Below the pieces are notes generated by a model. The model was given only the letters and a program-made list of their open reading frames with translations, was not told where the DNA came from and did no database searches. A program made the translations under genes and the position numbers. Shown here piece by piece: positions 18,771 to 31,162 of a stretch of DNA of 44,336 nt. Where the stretch lies: assembly GCA_963205075.1 (NCBI GenBank), contig CAUJIU010000074.1:1-44336 (forward strand), written 5' to 3'. This DNA is from Pseudomonadota bacterium (GTDB taxonomy: Bacteria; Pseudomonadota; Alphaproteobacteria; Rhodobacterales; Rhodobacteraceae). Within the stretch, counting starts at the first letter, position 1; every line of letters begins with the position of its first letter.

Positions 18771-19099
18771 TCAGTCGTGGTGAAAGACCTCGTCCATCAT
18801 CGCCCAATGCTCGCCGGGCGCGCGGCTCTCTAGCGGGACCTGGCAGGGGTCGGTCAGCTTCCACCAGTCCTGCGTTACCGGATCGGCGGCAATCGCGGCC
18901 ATGTCGGCCTCGAAATCGGAACCATGATACTCCCAGGTCCCGAACAGGATGTTTTCGGGCTCGCGCAGGAAGATGGTGTAGTTGCGGATGCTGGATGCCG
19001 ATATCCGCGCCAGCACAGCGGGCCAAACCGCGGCGTGCAGCACCTTGTACTCCGCGGCCTTTTCCGGCTTCAGCCCGATCATCATCCCCATGCGGCGCA

Positions 19100-19100
<1 letters not shown>
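18771..19100 (-). CDS. L-rhamnose mutarotase family protein (RhaM/DUF718)
   Basis: Small enzyme (109 aa) that interconverts alpha and beta pyranose anomers. It matches the RhaM family: GLKPEKAAEYKVLHAAVWP places Tyr18 and His22 as in Escherichia coli RhaM; NYTIFL and TQDWWKLTDPCQVPL are also typical. The start at 19100 is chosen because its ATG overlaps the upstream stop (TGATG). No rhamnose isomerase, kinase or aldolase is nearby. In Campylobacter jejuni a RhaM-family gene sits in the L-fucose locus with uxaA-like and SDR genes, so here the substrate may be L-fucose or L-galactose. It is the last gene of the seven-gene operon. Confidence 0.87.
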
Positions 19101-22400
<3,300 letters not shown>

Positions 22401-22459
22401 CTTATCCTCCATGTGTTGATGCCTTGGTTTGTAATGAAACGTTGACCGTCTTCTTGGGC

Positions 22460-23461
22460 TCAGCCGGCACGACTCCGGCGGAGCATATCCGCGTAAACCG
22501 CTGCGATGATGATCGCGCCCGTGACCACGGTCTGCCATTCCTGCGCGACCGACATGATGCGCAATCCGTTGAGCAGGACGCTCATGATCAGCGCGCCGAT
22601 GATGGTTCCCAGGATCGAGCCGCGCCCGCCTGCCAGCGAGGTGCCGCCGATCACCACGGCGGCGATGGCGTCAAGCTCGTAACCCAGCCCCAGCGCCGGT
22701 TGCGCCGAGTTGAGCCGGGACGAGATCAGCAGCCCCGCGACGCCGCAGATGCCGCCGGCAAGCGCGTAGATCGCCACCTTCCAGCCGCTGGCATTGACGC
22801 CCGAAAGGCGCACCGCCTCTTCATTTGATCCGAGCGCAAAGCAGTAGCGGCCGAGGGTGGTCCGGTTGAGCACCCAGGAGATCACCATCGCCAGGACAAA
22901 CAGGATGACCACGCCATTGGGGATCGGCAGCGATGGAAACAGCTTGCCGATCAGCGAACCGGTCGACAGCGCCGGATAGCTGGGCGTGTCGTTGAAGTAG
23001 ATCGGCTTGGTGCCTGACACCACCAGCGACAGGCCCTTGAGGATCAGCATCATGCCCAGCGTGGCGATGAAGGGCGGGATCTTGAGCCGCGCCACCAGCG
23101 TGCCCGAGATGAAGCCGCAGAATGCCCCCATCGCAATGGCGCCGATGATGCCGAAGGGCATGGGCAGGCCCCAATAGGTCAGGACCACGCCGGCGGTCAC
23201 GGCCGTGAAGGTCATCAGCGTGCCGACCGACAGGTCGATGCCGCCGGTGATGATCACCAGCGTCGCCGCCACCGCGAGCACGCCGTTGACGCTGGTTGCC
23301 TGAAGAATGGCGAGGATATTGCCGGTTTGCAGGAAATTGGGCGAAGCCACCGAAAAGAACATCAGCAGCACGATCAGGCTCGCGAAGGCGAGGATCTTCT
23401 GCTGGGCGCCGGAAGCCGGCCGCCGGGGCTTGGAGCCTTGCTGCGTATCGGTTGCGGTCAT
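22460..23461 (-). CDS. Sugar ABC transporter permease (RbsC-like)
   Basis: Inner-membrane permease of the ribose family, 333 aa with about eight to ten hydrophobic segments. Conserved stretches include [36 protein letters not shown] and the EAA-like region [21 protein letters not shown], all diagnostic of BPD_transp_2. The ATG at 23461 overlaps the ATPase stop by 4 bases. The importer is complete with the ATPase and binding protein genes either side. Confidence 0.93.
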   Translation of the reverse strand: MTATDTQQGSKPRRPASGAQQKILAFASLIVLLMFFSVASPNFLQTGNILAILQATSVNGVLAVAATLVIITGGIDLSVGTLMTFTAVTAGVVLTYWGLPMPFGIIGAIAMGAFCGFISGTLVARLKIPPFIATLGMMLILKGLSLVVSGTKPIYFNDTPSYPALSTGSLIGKLFPSLPIPNGVVILFVLAMVISWVLNRTTLGRYCFALGSNEEAVRLSGVNASGWKVAIYALAGGICGVAGLLISSRLNSAQPALGLGYELDAIAAVVIGGTSLAGGRGSILGTIIGALIMSVLLNGLRIMSVAQEWQTVVTGAIIIAAVYADMLRRSRAG

Positions 23462-24978
23462 GCGGTTGCCTCCTCGGGTTCGGACTCGCGCCGGGTCGCA
23501 AGGCGCATGATTTCATGCTGGCTGGTCTGGGGTCCGCCGGGCAGGATGCCGGTCAGCCTGCCCTCGCACATCACCGCGATCCGGTGCGACACGCGCAGGA
23601 TCTCGGGCAGCTCGGAGGAAATGACGATGATGGCCTTGCCGGCCTCGGCCAGCGTCTGCAGCAGGCGATAGATCTCGGCCTTGGCGCCGACATCGATGCC
23701 GCGCGTAGGCTCGTCGAAGATCAGGATGTCGCAGTCGCGCAGCAGCCACTTGGCGATCACCACCTTCTGCTGGTTGCCGCCCGACAGCAGCCGCACCTCC
23801 TGCCGGTCTGACGGGGTGCGGATGCCCAGCGACTGGATCTGCCGCGCGGCGGCCTGCGCCAGCCCGGCCTCGTCAACCCGCAGGAAGCGGTCCGAGAACC
23901 GATCGAGCGAGGGCAGCGCGATGTTGCCGCGCACGTCGATGCCCAGCGCCAGCCCGAATTGCTTGCGGTCTTCGGACAGGTAGCCGATGCCGGCGGCCAC
24001 GGCATCCTGCGGCGAGCGGATGTCGCGCGCCGTGCCATGCACCTCGATCTCGCCCGCCTCGCGGGGGTCGGCGCCAAAGATCACCCGCGCCACCTCGGTC
24101 CGGCCGGCGCCCATCAGCCCGGCAAAACCGAGTATCTCGCCCTGGCGCAGCTCAAAGCTCACGTCGCGCACCATGCGGCCGTGCCGCAGGCCCCTGACCG
24201 CAAGGGCGACCGGCGCCCCCGTCAGGTCGGGGATCGCGGCAACCGTCTGGTCCAGCTCGCGCCCGACCATCATCGAGATGATGGTCTCGATCGTGGTATC
24301 CGCCGCGCCGACCGTGCCGACATAGGCGCCATCGCGCATCACCGTGACGCGGTCCGAGATGCGCCGGATCTCGTTCATCTTGTGGCTGATATAGACAATC
24401 GCCACGCCCTCGGACTTGAGCCGGCGGATGATGGTGAACAGCTCTTCGGTCTCGTTCTCGTTCAGGGCGGCGGTGGGCTCGTCCATGATCAGGATGCGCG
24501 AGCGGAACGACAGCGCCTTGGCAATCTCGACCATCTGCTGGCGGGCGATAGTCAGGCGGCGGACCTCGGCGGTCGGGTCGATGCGCACCTTCATGGTGGC
24601 AAAGATCGCCTCGGCATCCTTGTTGATCTGCGCCTCGTCGAGAATGCCCCAGCGATTGCGCGGCTCGCGCCCGATGAAGATGTTCTGCGCGACCGTCAGG
24701 TCGGGCATCAGCGCCAGTTCCTGGTGGATGATGCCGATGCCCAGCGCCTGCGCGGCGCGCGGATCGGCAATGCTGACCTCGGCCCCGGCAACCTGGATCG
24801 AGCCGGAATCGGGGGCGTAGATGCCGGAAAGGATCTTCATCAGGGTCGATTTCCCGGCCCCGTTCTCGCCCATCAGCGCGTGAACCTCACCATGATGCAG
24901 GTCGAACCGCGCCGCCCGGAGCGCATGCACGCCGGGAAAGTGCTTTTCGATTGCGGTCATGCGGACGATCTCGGTCAT
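23458..24978 (-). CDS. Sugar ABC transporter ATP-binding protein (RbsA-like, tandem ATPase)
   Basis: A 506-aa protein with two fused ABC ATPase domains, the form used by ribose-type importers. Domain 1 has Walker [15 protein letters not shown] and Walker [16 protein letters not shown], with a degenerate signature ([15 protein letters not shown]). Domain 2 has the altered P-loop [16 protein letters not shown] and an intact signature [16 protein letters not shown], as is usual for this family. It overlaps the dehydrogenase gene upstream and the permease gene downstream by 4 bases each (ATGA), so translation is coupled. Confidence 0.94.
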   Translation of the reverse strand: MTEIVRMTAIEKHFPGVHALRAARFDLHHGEVHALMGENGAGKSTLMKILSGIYAPDSGSIQVAGAEVSIADPRAAQALGIGIIHQELALMPDLTVAQNIFIGREPRNRWGILDEAQINKDAEAIFATMKVRIDPTAEVRRLTIARQQMVEIAKALSFRSRILIMDEPTAALNENETEELFTIIRRLKSEGVAIVYISHKMNEIRRISDRVTVMRDGAYVGTVGAADTTIETIISMMVGRELDQTVAAIPDLTGAPVALAVRGLRHGRMVRDVSFELRQGEILGFAGLMGAGRTEVARVIFGADPREAGEIEVHGTARDIRSPQDAVAAGIGYLSEDRKQFGLALGIDVRGNIALPSLDRFSDRFLRVDEAGLAQAAARQIQSLGIRTPSDRQEVRLLSGGNQQKVVIAKWLLRDCDILIFDEPTRGIDVGAKAEIYRLLQTLAEAGKAIIVISSELPEILRVSHRIAVMCEGRLTGILPGGPQTSQHEIMRLATRRESEPEEATA

Positions 24979-25979
24979 GGCCGTGCGTCCATCCGGACGA
25001 TGGCCTTGACCAGGCTGGCGCGGTCGGCCGCAAGCTCCGGCAGGCGGCGGGGCAGATCGGCCAGCGTCAGGGTCTCGGACAGCAGCGCGCCGGCGTCGAT
25101 GCGGCCGGACGTCAGGGCGGCCATCACGGTCTCGAAATCCTCGCGGGTGGCGTTGCGGGATCCGATGAGCCGCATCTCGCGCTTGTGGAATTCGGGGTCG
25201 GAAAAGCGGATCTGTTCCGGCACCACCGAGATCAGCACGTAAGAGCCGCCATGCCCGACATGGGCAAAACCGCCCTCCATCGCCGCGGCATTGCCGGTGG
25301 CATCCATGACCACGTCAAACCCGTCAGCATGTTCAGGGCCAAGCGCGGAGTGAAGCCGGTCAAAGCCAAGCTTGCGCGCCTGATCCAGCCGGGCCGCAGA
25401 GGTATCAAGCAGATGCACCTGGGCGCCGCGCAACTGCGCGAACAGTGCCGCCCCCAGCCCGATCGGGCCGGCGCCGGTTACCAGCACGCTGTCGCCCGCC
25501 GCGATCTCGCCGCGCCGCACCGCATGGGCGCCGATGGCCAGAAACTCGACCATGGCCGCCTGCTCGGGCGCAAGCTTGCCCGCCGCGTAGAGATTGCCGG
25601 ACGGCACCGCGATCCGGGCGCACATGCCGCCATCCCGGTGCACCCCGAGCACCTCAATCCCGGTGCAGCAGTTCGGCTTGCCCCTCGCGCATGCCCGGCA
25701 CGACCCGCAGGCGATGTAGGGGTTGATGACCACCGCCGTCCCTGCGGGCCAGCCCGGAGCCGTTTGGGCGACGGTCCCGGACAGTTCATGCCCGATGACC
25801 CGGGGATAGGCGAGGTAGGGATGCCTGCCGCCAAAGATATGATAGTCGGTGCCGCACAGGCCGACGGCGGCAATATCAACCAGCACCCAGCCCGTCGGGG
25901 CCGAAACCGGCAGCGGTGCCTCGATCAATCCGAATTGTCCGGGGGCAATGCATGTCCCGCGGAGCATCGTCTCCGGCAT
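24975..25979 (-). CDS. Zinc-dependent L-galactonate/L-gulonate 5-dehydrogenase-like (LgoD/RspB family)
   Basis: Medium-chain dehydrogenase of 334 aa. The catalytic zinc site fits [12 protein letters not shown] and GHELSG; the structural zinc is held by [14 protein letters not shown]; the Rossmann motif is [13 protein letters not shown]. The segment [24 protein letters not shown] is almost a copy of Escherichia coli LgoD (YjjN), which oxidises L-galactonate to D-tagaturonate. It is the first gene of the operon, with GGGAGA before the ATG and an operator-like palindrome 25 bp upstream. L-gulonate or L-fuconate are alternative substrates. Together with the UxaB-like and UxaA genes it completes a path to 2-keto-3-deoxygluconate. 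Confidence 0.88.
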   Translation of the reverse strand: MPETMLRGTCIAPGQFGLIEAPLPVSAPTGWVLVDIAAVGLCGTDYHIFGGRHPYLAYPRVIGHELSGTVAQTAPGWPAGTAVVINPYIACGSCRACARGKPNCCTGIEVLGVHRDGGMCARIAVPSGNLYAAGKLAPEQAAMVEFLAIGAHAVRRGEIAAGDSVLVTGAGPIGLGAALFAQLRGAQVHLLDTSAARLDQARKLGFDRLHSALGPEHADGFDVVMDATGNAAAMEGGFAHVGHGGSYVLISVVPEQIRFSDPEFHKREMRLIGSRNATREDFETVMAALTSGRIDAGALLSETLTLADLPRRLPELAADRASLVKAIVRMDARP

Positions 25980-26003
25980 CCCGATTCTCTCCCAATGTTT
26001 TTT

Positions 26004-26024
26004 GGGCTTTTATGATAAAGAACA
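26004..26024 (-). promoter_or_regulatory. Operator-like site upstream of the catabolic operon
   Basis: Read on the minus strand the site begins TGTTCTTTATCATAAAA. It shares its first 15 positions, with two differences, with the near-palindrome before the reductase gene (28092-28112). The right half is poorly conserved (GCCC instead of AACA). It lies 25 bp before the first gene of the operon, a sensible place for repression by the divergent GntR protein. Confidence 0.55.
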
Positions 26025-26052
26025 GTAGACAGCGACAAGGCGGCCTGTAAAT

Positions 26053-26081
26053 TGTTTTTAATCGTTCAGTTCAAAAGAACA
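26053..26081 (+). promoter_or_regulatory. Operator-like site upstream of the GntR regulator
   Basis: TGTTTTTAATC (26053-26063) equals the first 11 bases of the site at 28092. A reversed half, AAAAGAACA (26073-26081), ends 7 bases before the regulator's start codon, so the halves are spaced wider (29 bp overall) than in the 21-bp site. Its position suggests autoregulation of the regulator. Confidence 0.45.
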
Positions 26082-26088
26082 GGATGCC

Positions 26089-26991
26089 ATGGCCCGCACC
26101 GATGCCCGCTTCCGCGCCGCCTTCAACCAGACGCTCGACATGCTCGACGGCCAGGCGCCCGGATCGGCCCTGCCATCGGAGCTGAAGCTGGCCGAAACGC
26201 TGAAGGTAAGCCGAACCGTGGTGCGCGGCGTGCTGAGCCGGCTGGCCGCCATGGGCCTCGTGGCGCTCGAGGGGCGCAGCAAGACGCTGCTGACCTCGAC
26301 AACCGGGGTCGCGCGTCTGGCTGAACGCGAAGACCCGGTTTCCCTGCGCGTGCTGGAAAACCGGTTTCTGGAATGGGTGCTGCGCTTCGACGTGCCGGCC
26401 AACACCGCCCTCAACGTGGCGCAACTGGCCAAGCGGTTCTCGGTCAGCCCGCACCAGTTGCAGGAGTTTCTGGCCAGCCTCGGCCATTTCGGGCTGGTCG
26501 AGCGCCGCCCGCGTGGCGGCTGGCGATTGCTGGGCTTTACGCCCGACTACGCGGTCGAATTGTCCGAGTTCCGCGCCCTGCTGGAGGTCAATGCCGCCCG
26601 GCAGTCCACGGCGCTGCCCGATGCGCACCCCTTCTGGTCCGAGATCGAGGCGCTGGAGCGCGATCATGTCGATCTGGCGGGGCGGATCGACAAGGACTTC
26701 CACGACTTCTCGCGGCTGGACGAAAAATTTCACCGCACCATCACCGGCATCGTCCGCAACCGCTTCGTGACCCATTTCCAGAAGGTGATCTCGCTGATCT
26801 TTCACTTCCATTACCAGTGGGACAAACAGCTTGAGCGCGACCGCAACCTTGCCGCCATCGGCGAGCACCGGACCATCATCGCCGCGATCCTGAGGCGCGA
26901 CCCCGGCGCCGCCGAGGCGGCGATGCGCGCCCACCTGACCACATCCAAGGAAACGCTGCTCCAGTCGCTGCGGGTCAACCGGCTGGTCTAG
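26089..26991 (+). CDS. GntR-family (FadR/FCD type) transcriptional regulator
   Basis: A 300-aa DNA-binding regulator. The winged helix is at residues 20-75 (LPSELKLAETLKVSRTVVRGVLSRLAAMGLVALEG), typical for GntR. The C-terminal half (about 150-290) is helical with LDEKFHRTI, HFHYQWDK and GEHRTIIAAILRRDPGAAEAAMRAH, the usual FCD ligand/metal-binding histidine pattern. Between them (about 110-150) lies an additional helical stretch, NVAQLAKRFSVSPHQLQEFLASL, that reads like a second helix-turn-helix and makes the protein longer than the usual 220-250 aa. It is divergent from the seven-gene operon and convergent with the reductase gene, overlapping it by 17 bases. The effector is probably a pathway intermediate. 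Confidence 0.88.
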   Translation: MARTDARFRAAFNQTLDMLDGQAPGSALPSELKLAETLKVSRTVVRGVLSRLAAMGLVALEGRSKTLLTSTTGVARLAEREDPVSLRVLENRFLEWVLRFDVPANTALNVAQLAKRFSVSPHQLQEFLASLGHFGLVERRPRGGWRLLGFTPDYAVELSEFRALLEVNAARQSTALPDAHPFWSEIEALERDHVDLAGRIDKDFHDFSRLDEKFHRTITGIVRNRFVTHFQKVISLIFHFHYQWDKQLERDRNLAAIGEHRTIIAAILRRDPGAAEAAMRAHLTTSKETLLQSLRVNRLV

Positions 26992-28069
26992 CGGCCACCA
27001 TCGCCCGCAGGCGCGGCGCTGCGGCGCCCGACCAGTCCAGGAAGGCCGCGATGCGGTGGCGCACCTTTGCCTCATGGTTCTGCTCGATATCGGCAAGCCG
27101 GTGGTCAAGGTAGGGATTGCCAAACCGGTCAAGCGTGTCGGCGATGTAATCGGCCGCCCCGTCGATACCACGGGCAACAAATCCGGGCAGAACCTCATCC
27201 TCAAGCACCCCAAGCAACCGATCCCGGACCGCGCCCTCGGCCAAGACCTCGCGCACGTAGCGTTCGGGCCGGCCACGGTTGCGCCAGTCCTCGACCAGCC
27301 AGGTGTGCCCGAGATTGAGGATATGCAGCTTGAGGCGCGCATAGGGCTCCAGGTCCGGCACGATGCGAACCGCCGGATGGCGGCAGATCGGGATCAGGCC
27401 GGGGCAGTCCTCGACCGCCCAGAGCGCATAGGGCTCGGCCACCGCGCCCGCGGGCTCGATCGGGGCCGACACGATCCGGTCAACCAGCGAATTGACGAAG
27501 CGGACCTGGCCGGCCACCCAGTCGGCAAACCCGGCATCCAGCGTCCCCGCCAGGTCCAGCACCCGCGCGCGCAGCACCTCGCCGTTGCGGGCCACCAGTT
27601 CGGTCGGCATGACCTGTATGGGCCGCCCGCCGGCGCGAAAGCGCGCCCGCAGCAGATGGGTCAGCTTGCCCGGATAGGACATGCTCTGGCGGAAGGCGCC
27701 CGCGGCATCGTCCACCTGCGGCAGCCATCCGGCCTCGCTGGTATTCGACAGGATGACCTCGGCCTCCGCGCCGGCAATCCGGCAGATCTCGGGCCAGTCG
27801 GTCACGGTGTTCAGGGTCCGCGCCACCGAAGTGACCCTCACATCCTCGCTGAAACCCTGGCCATTCCGGATGCCCCTGATCCGCACCGGATAGCCGCCCG
27901 GATCGGCCAGCGCCGCCAGCCGGGTGGCTCGGGACGGATCCCCCGAAGACTGGATCACGGTGATCTTGCCAGGCGCATCACCGCGCGTCAGAGCCTCCGA
28001 GATGAACAGATCGGCATGAGCCTGAAGAAACCGGCTGGTCCCGAATTGCAGAATCGGCGTCAACATCAT
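26975..28069 (-). CDS. Mannitol dehydrogenase-family oxidoreductase, tagaturonate reductase (UxaB)-like
   Basis: Long-chain polyol dehydrogenase family, 364 aa. The N-terminal ILQFGTSRFLQAH is the family's nucleotide-binding start, and the catalytic motif is intact as K247-LHIL-N252-LG-H255. Full-length UxaB and UxuB are about 480 aa, so this is a compact version; similar short forms exist in the family. Expected reaction: D-tagaturonate to D-altronate with NADH. It lies on the minus strand, away from the operon, but a near-palindromic operator 22 bp upstream resembles the one at the operon and probably binds the same GntR protein. Fructuronate reductase or a polyol dehydrogenase remain possible. 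Confidence 0.82.
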   Translation of the reverse strand: MMLTPILQFGTSRFLQAHADLFISEALTRGDAPGKITVIQSSGDPSRATRLAALADPGGYPVRIRGIRNGQGFSEDVRVTSVARTLNTVTDWPEICRIAGAEAEVILSNTSEAGWLPQVDDAAGAFRQSMSYPGKLTHLLRARFRAGGRPIQVMPTELVARNGEVLRARVLDLAGTLDAGFADWVAGQVRFVNSLVDRIVSAPIEPAGAVAEPYALWAVEDCPGLIPICRHPAVRIVPDLEPYARLKLHILNLGHTWLVEDWRNRGRPERYVREVLAEGAVRDRLLGVLEDEVLPGFVARGIDGAADYIADTLDRFGNPYLDHRLADIEQNHEAKVRHRIAAFLDWSGAAAPRLRAMVAARPAG

Positions 28070-28091
28070 CGGTCTTCCCGGTGTTCCTGAC

Positions 28092-28112
28092 TGTTTTTAA
28101 TCATAAGGAACA
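28092..28112. promoter_or_regulatory. Near-palindromic operator upstream of the UxaB-like gene
   Basis: A 21-bp site with halves TGTTTTTAAT and ATAAGGAACA around a central C; 7 of 10 positions per arm are symmetric, and the ends TGTT/AACA match FadR-type GntR sites. It is 22 bp upstream of the UxaB-like start codon and shares sequence with 26004-26024 and 26053-26063. Another TGTTCCT half lies at 28082. Confidence 0.6.
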
Positions 28113-28240
28113 ATCGGTCAAGAGCGGAAAAGTTGCCGAAAGGGCGGGTTTCCGCTCCTCTGGCCTGCAAGGTCATAGCCACAAGGTCCGAACTCGCCCG
28201 GCACCCGTCACCGGGTCGCGCAAGGCGCGGGCCGGTTCCG

Positions 28241-28429
28241 CTAGCCGCGCTCCTCGCGTTCGATCCGCACGAATTCGCGCAGCCGCAGCTTGGTGCCCGC
28301 CGTTCTGGGCTTCTGGTGCAGGGCCGCCACCACGTCGCGATGGCCCGCATCGCGCTCGATCCGCAGATATTCGCGCAACCTCGTGCCCTCGGCCCGGCTG
28401 CGCTGGTGATCGCTGAGATGTCGTTGCAT
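28241..28429 (-). CDS. Small basic protein with an internal direct repeat, unknown function
   Basis: A predicted 62-aa charged protein. The ATG at 28429 has GGAGAGGAG about eight bases before it, which is strong evidence that it is translated; an ATG at 28447 is less well placed. Two similar segments are visible, GTRLREYLRIERDAG (about 15-29) and GTKLRLREFVRIEREERG (45-62), and the DNA repeats too. No transmembrane segment or known motif is apparent. It lies between the UxaB-like gene and queG on the same strand. I cannot assign a function. Confidence 0.6.
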   Translation of the reverse strand: MQRHLSDHQRSRAEGTRLREYLRIERDAGHRDVVAALHQKPRTAGTKLRLREFVRIEREERG

Positions 28430-28482
28430 CAATCGGCTCCTCTCCATTCGGGGGCCAACGATAGCACAGATGCCGGCAGAGA

Positions 28483-29508
28483 TCAGCCCCTGAGCCGTCC
28501 CACCGCCCAGCGCGCCGCATCCGTCACGGCGCCGTCAGGGTCTTCGCACAGGGACTGAGCGGCCGGTATCAGGCCCGCATCCCCGGAATTGCCGATTGCA
28601 TAGAGCACGTTGCGCACAAACCGGTCCCGCCCCGACCGCTTGACCGGCGAGCCGGAAAACAGCAGGCGGAAAGCCGCGTCATCCAGCGCCGCCAGGTCCG
28701 CCAGCGCCGGGGCGCGCAGCTGGTCCCGCGCCGCCAGCCGGATATCGCGCGCCGCCACCGCGAACTTGTTCCAGGGGCAAACCGCCAGGCAATCGTCGCA
28801 GCCGTAGATCCGGTTGCCCAGCAGCGGCCGCAAATCCGGGTCGACCGGCCCCGCATGCTCGATGGTCAGGTAAGAGATGCACCGCCGGGCGTCCAGCTGA
28901 TAGGGCGCGGGAAAGGCCGCCGTCGGACAGATGTCCAGACAGGCCCGGCAATTGCCGCAATGGTCCGCCTCGGCGGCATCGGGTGGCAAGTCGAGCGTGG
29001 TGAAGATCGCGCCAAGAAAGAACCAGCTGCCAAGCTCGCGCCCGACCAGGTTGGTATGCTTGCCCTGCCAGCCCAGCCCCGCCGCCTGACCAAGCGGCTT
29101 CTCCATCACCGGGGCGGTATCGACAAATACCTTGATCTCCTCGCCGGGTTGCTGCTCCAACAGCCAGCGCCCCACCGCCTTCAGCCGCTTCTTGACGATG
29201 TCATGGTAGTCGCGTCCCTGGGCGTAGACGCTGATCGCCCCCCGGTCCTTGCGGGCCAGGTTCTCCAGCGGATCATGCCCGGGGGCATAGCTTTCGGCCA
29301 GCATCACCACCGACCGCGCCGCGGGCCAGAGCGCCGCGGGATCGCCACGCCAGCCCATGCGCTCGGCCATCCAGCCCATCTGCCCGTGCCGCCCGTCGCC
29401 GACAAAGGCCGCCAGACGCCCGGCCGCCTGCGGGATCGCATCCGGCCGACATACGCCCATCCGGGCAAAGCCGGCCTCCAGGGCATGGGTCCTGAGCCGC
29501 TCCTTCAT
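28483..29508 (-). CDS. queG: Epoxyqueuosine reductase QueG
   Basis: Cobalamin and iron-sulfur enzyme that reduces epoxyqueuosine to queuosine at the tRNA wobble position. Two 4Fe-4S motifs are visible: [16 protein letters not shown] and [13 protein letters not shown]. The N-terminal [21 protein letters not shown] and [12 protein letters not shown] segments fit DUF1730 of QueG, and the end has HEAT-like helices ([31 protein letters not shown]). Length is 341 aa. The start codon lies within a recurrent-looking intergenic element (CCCCCCGAGGTATTTGTGCC followed by the ATG). Confidence 0.95.
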   Translation of the reverse strand: MKERLRTHALEAGFARMGVCRPDAIPQAAGRLAAFVGDGRHGQMGWMAERMGWRGDPAALWPAARSVVMLAESYAPGHDPLENLARKDRGAISVYAQGRDYHDIVKKRLKAVGRWLLEQQPGEEIKVFVDTAPVMEKPLGQAAGLGWQGKHTNLVGRELGSWFFLGAIFTTLDLPPDAAEADHCGNCRACLDICPTAAFPAPYQLDARRCISYLTIEHAGPVDPDLRPLLGNRIYGCDDCLAVCPWNKFAVAARDIRLAARDQLRAPALADLAALDDAAFRLLFSGSPVKRSGRDRFVRNVLYAIGNSGDAGLIPAAQSLCEDPDGAVTDAARWAVGRLRG

Positions 29509-29541
29509 TTTGGCACAAATACCTCGGGGGGAGCCGCAGGC

Positions 29542-29558
29542 GGGGGGCAGCGCCCCCC
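29542..29558 (-). terminator. GC hairpin between GST and queG
   Basis: GGGGGGC (29542-29548) and GCCCCCC (29552-29558) form a 7-bp perfect stem with a 3-base loop directly after the GST stop codon. No U-tract follows on the minus strand, so it may act as an attenuator or transcript-processing stem rather than a classical terminator. The next bases, CTCCCCCCGAGG, supply the queG ribosome-binding site. Confidence 0.5.
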
Positions 29559-29562
29559 TCTT

Positions 29563-30228
29563 TCAGAAGTCGAGATCGGCATAATGCGCCGGCTGCGGAA
29601 AGCCGGATACCTGGTCGGCCAGCAGCGAGCGAAACGCCGGGCGCGACTTCAGCTTGGCATACCAGTCCTTGACCACCGAAGACCGGTGCCAGTCGACGTC
29701 CGAGATGTAGTCCAGACAGGACAGCTGCGCGGCGGCGGCGAAATCGGCCATGGTCATCTCGTTGCCCGCCAGCCAGCGCCGCTGGTCCAGAATCGAGGCC
29801 ATGTAGTCAAGATGCTGCTTGATCGCCCGCGCTCCGGCCTTGACGTTGGTGCTGTCGGGATAGCCGGTGCCCATGATCTTGCGAAACACCCGCTCGCCGA
29901 TCAGCTTCGAGGTGACATCTCGGTAGAACTTGTCGTCAAACCACGCCACCAGCCGCCGCACCTCGAACCGGGCATCGGGGTCGCGCGGCAACAGCGCCGG
30001 GGTGGGATAGACTTCCTCGAGGTATTCGCAGATCGCCTGGCTCTCCGAGAGCGTCCGGTTGCCCAGCCGCAGCACCGGAACCTTGCCTGCCGGGTTGCGG
30101 CGCAGAAAGGCGGCATCCTGCTCCCAATACCGCTCCTCGACCAGTTCGACCTCGATCCGCTTCTCGGCCAGACAGAGCCGGACCTTGCGGGAAAATGGCG
30201 ATAGCGGAAAATGGTAAAGACGGTTCAT
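29563..30228 (-). CDS. Glutathione S-transferase family protein
   Basis: A 221-aa protein with an N-terminal thioredoxin-like domain (YHFPLSPFSRKVRLCLAEKRIEVELVE, NPAGKVPVL and the glutathione-binding ES in LSESQAICEYLEE) and an all-helical C-terminal domain with WLAGNEMTMADFAAAAQLSCLDY, the usual N-capping box. SPFSRKVR places Ser where the catalytic Ser/Cys of bacterial GSTs is found. The substrate is unknown. It precedes queG on the same strand with 54 bases between. Confidence 0.9.
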   Translation of the reverse strand: MNRLYHFPLSPFSRKVRLCLAEKRIEVELVEERYWEQDAAFLRRNPAGKVPVLRLGNRTLSESQAICEYLEEVYPTPALLPRDPDARFEVRRLVAWFDDKFYRDVTSKLIGERVFRKIMGTGYPDSTNVKAGARAIKQHLDYMASILDQRRWLAGNEMTMADFAAAAQLSCLDYISDVDWHRSSVVKDWYAKLKSRPAFRSLLADQVSGFPQPAHYADLDF

Positions 30229-30292
30229 AAGCAGCCTGTCGGAGGAATGACCCCTTCAATGCAGCAAGTGCAGCGGCGGTTCAATCCCCCGA

Positions 30293-31033
30293 TCACCGCT
30301 CGAAGCAGGCAGCCCGCCCGTCAGCGGCGATGGTTTCCGCCCCCGACAAGGCCGCCGCCGCCCGCCCGCGCACGAACGAGGTCGGGTTGCTGGCCGAGCG
30401 GCCCTTGGGGTCGGGCAGCACCGCCGCCAGCCGCGCCGATTGCACCGGGGTCAGATCGGCGGCGGACACTCCGAAATAGTGTCGGGCCGCCGCCTCGACC
30501 CCGAAGATCCCCTGATCGAACTCGGCGATGTTGAGATAGACCTCCAGGATCCGCCGCTTGGTCCAGACCGCCTCGACCAGCGGGGTGATCGCCGCTTCCA
30601 TGGCCTTGCGCAGCCAGCTGCGGCCATGCCAGAGAAAGAGGTTCTTGACCACCTGCTGGCTGATGGTCGAAGCCCCGCGCGAACTGCCGTCTTCCATCGC
30701 CTTGCGGATCGCGTCCACGTCCAGACCCCAGTGCAGGCAGAAATTGGCGTCTTCCGAGGCCACCGCGACGCGCGGCAGATAGGGGGTCATCTCCTCGATG
30801 CTCACCCAGTCATGGGTGACGGGGCCCCAGCGGGTGCTCTCGGCCACCATGTAGGGCGTTGTCGGCGGATTGACGAAGGCAAACAGCCCGATGAGAAACA
30901 GCAACACCGCAAACGCCCCGACCGTCACGCGCGCAAGCCAGCGCAGCCCGCCCCACAGCCGCTGGCGCAGCGTCCGCTTCGGGCGGGCTGGCTGCCTGGC
31001 GGCCTTCTTTCGTCTGGTTACGCGCTTTCCCAC
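30293..31033 (-). CDS. mtgA: Monofunctional biosynthetic peptidoglycan transglycosylase
   Basis: GT51 enzyme that polymerises lipid II into glycan strands on the periplasmic side of the inner membrane. One transmembrane anchor (LARVTVGAFAVLLFLIGLFA) is followed by the catalytic motifs: VASEDANFCLHWGLD with the essential Glu, GASTISQQVVKNLFLW and RILEVYLNIAEFDQGIFG. The GTG at 31033 (GKRVTRRKKAA, a basic cytoplasmic tail) is preferred to the in-frame ATG at 31108. Length is about 246 aa. The next gene upstream is divergent. Confidence 0.93.
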   Translation of the reverse strand: MGKRVTRRKKAARQPARPKRTLRQRLWGGLRWLARVTVGAFAVLLFLIGLFAFVNPPTTPYMVAESTRWGPVTHDWVSIEEMTPYLPRVAVASEDANFCLHWGLDVDAIRKAMEDGSSRGASTISQQVVKNLFLWHGRSWLRKAMEAAITPLVEAVWTKRRILEVYLNIAEFDQGIFGVEAAARHYFGVSAADLTPVQSARLAAVLPDPKGRSASNPTSFVRGRAAAALSGAETIAADGRAACFER

Positions 31034-31162
31034 ACTTTCTCTATAAGTTGGCCCCTGCGCTGAGAAAAGCCCCCAGACCGCCGCAGGCGCGGGGCTGAGC
31101 CAGGTCAAGGCGCGCGGGTCGCCAGAGTGCTAGAATCGCACCATCAGAAACAGGAGATCTCC

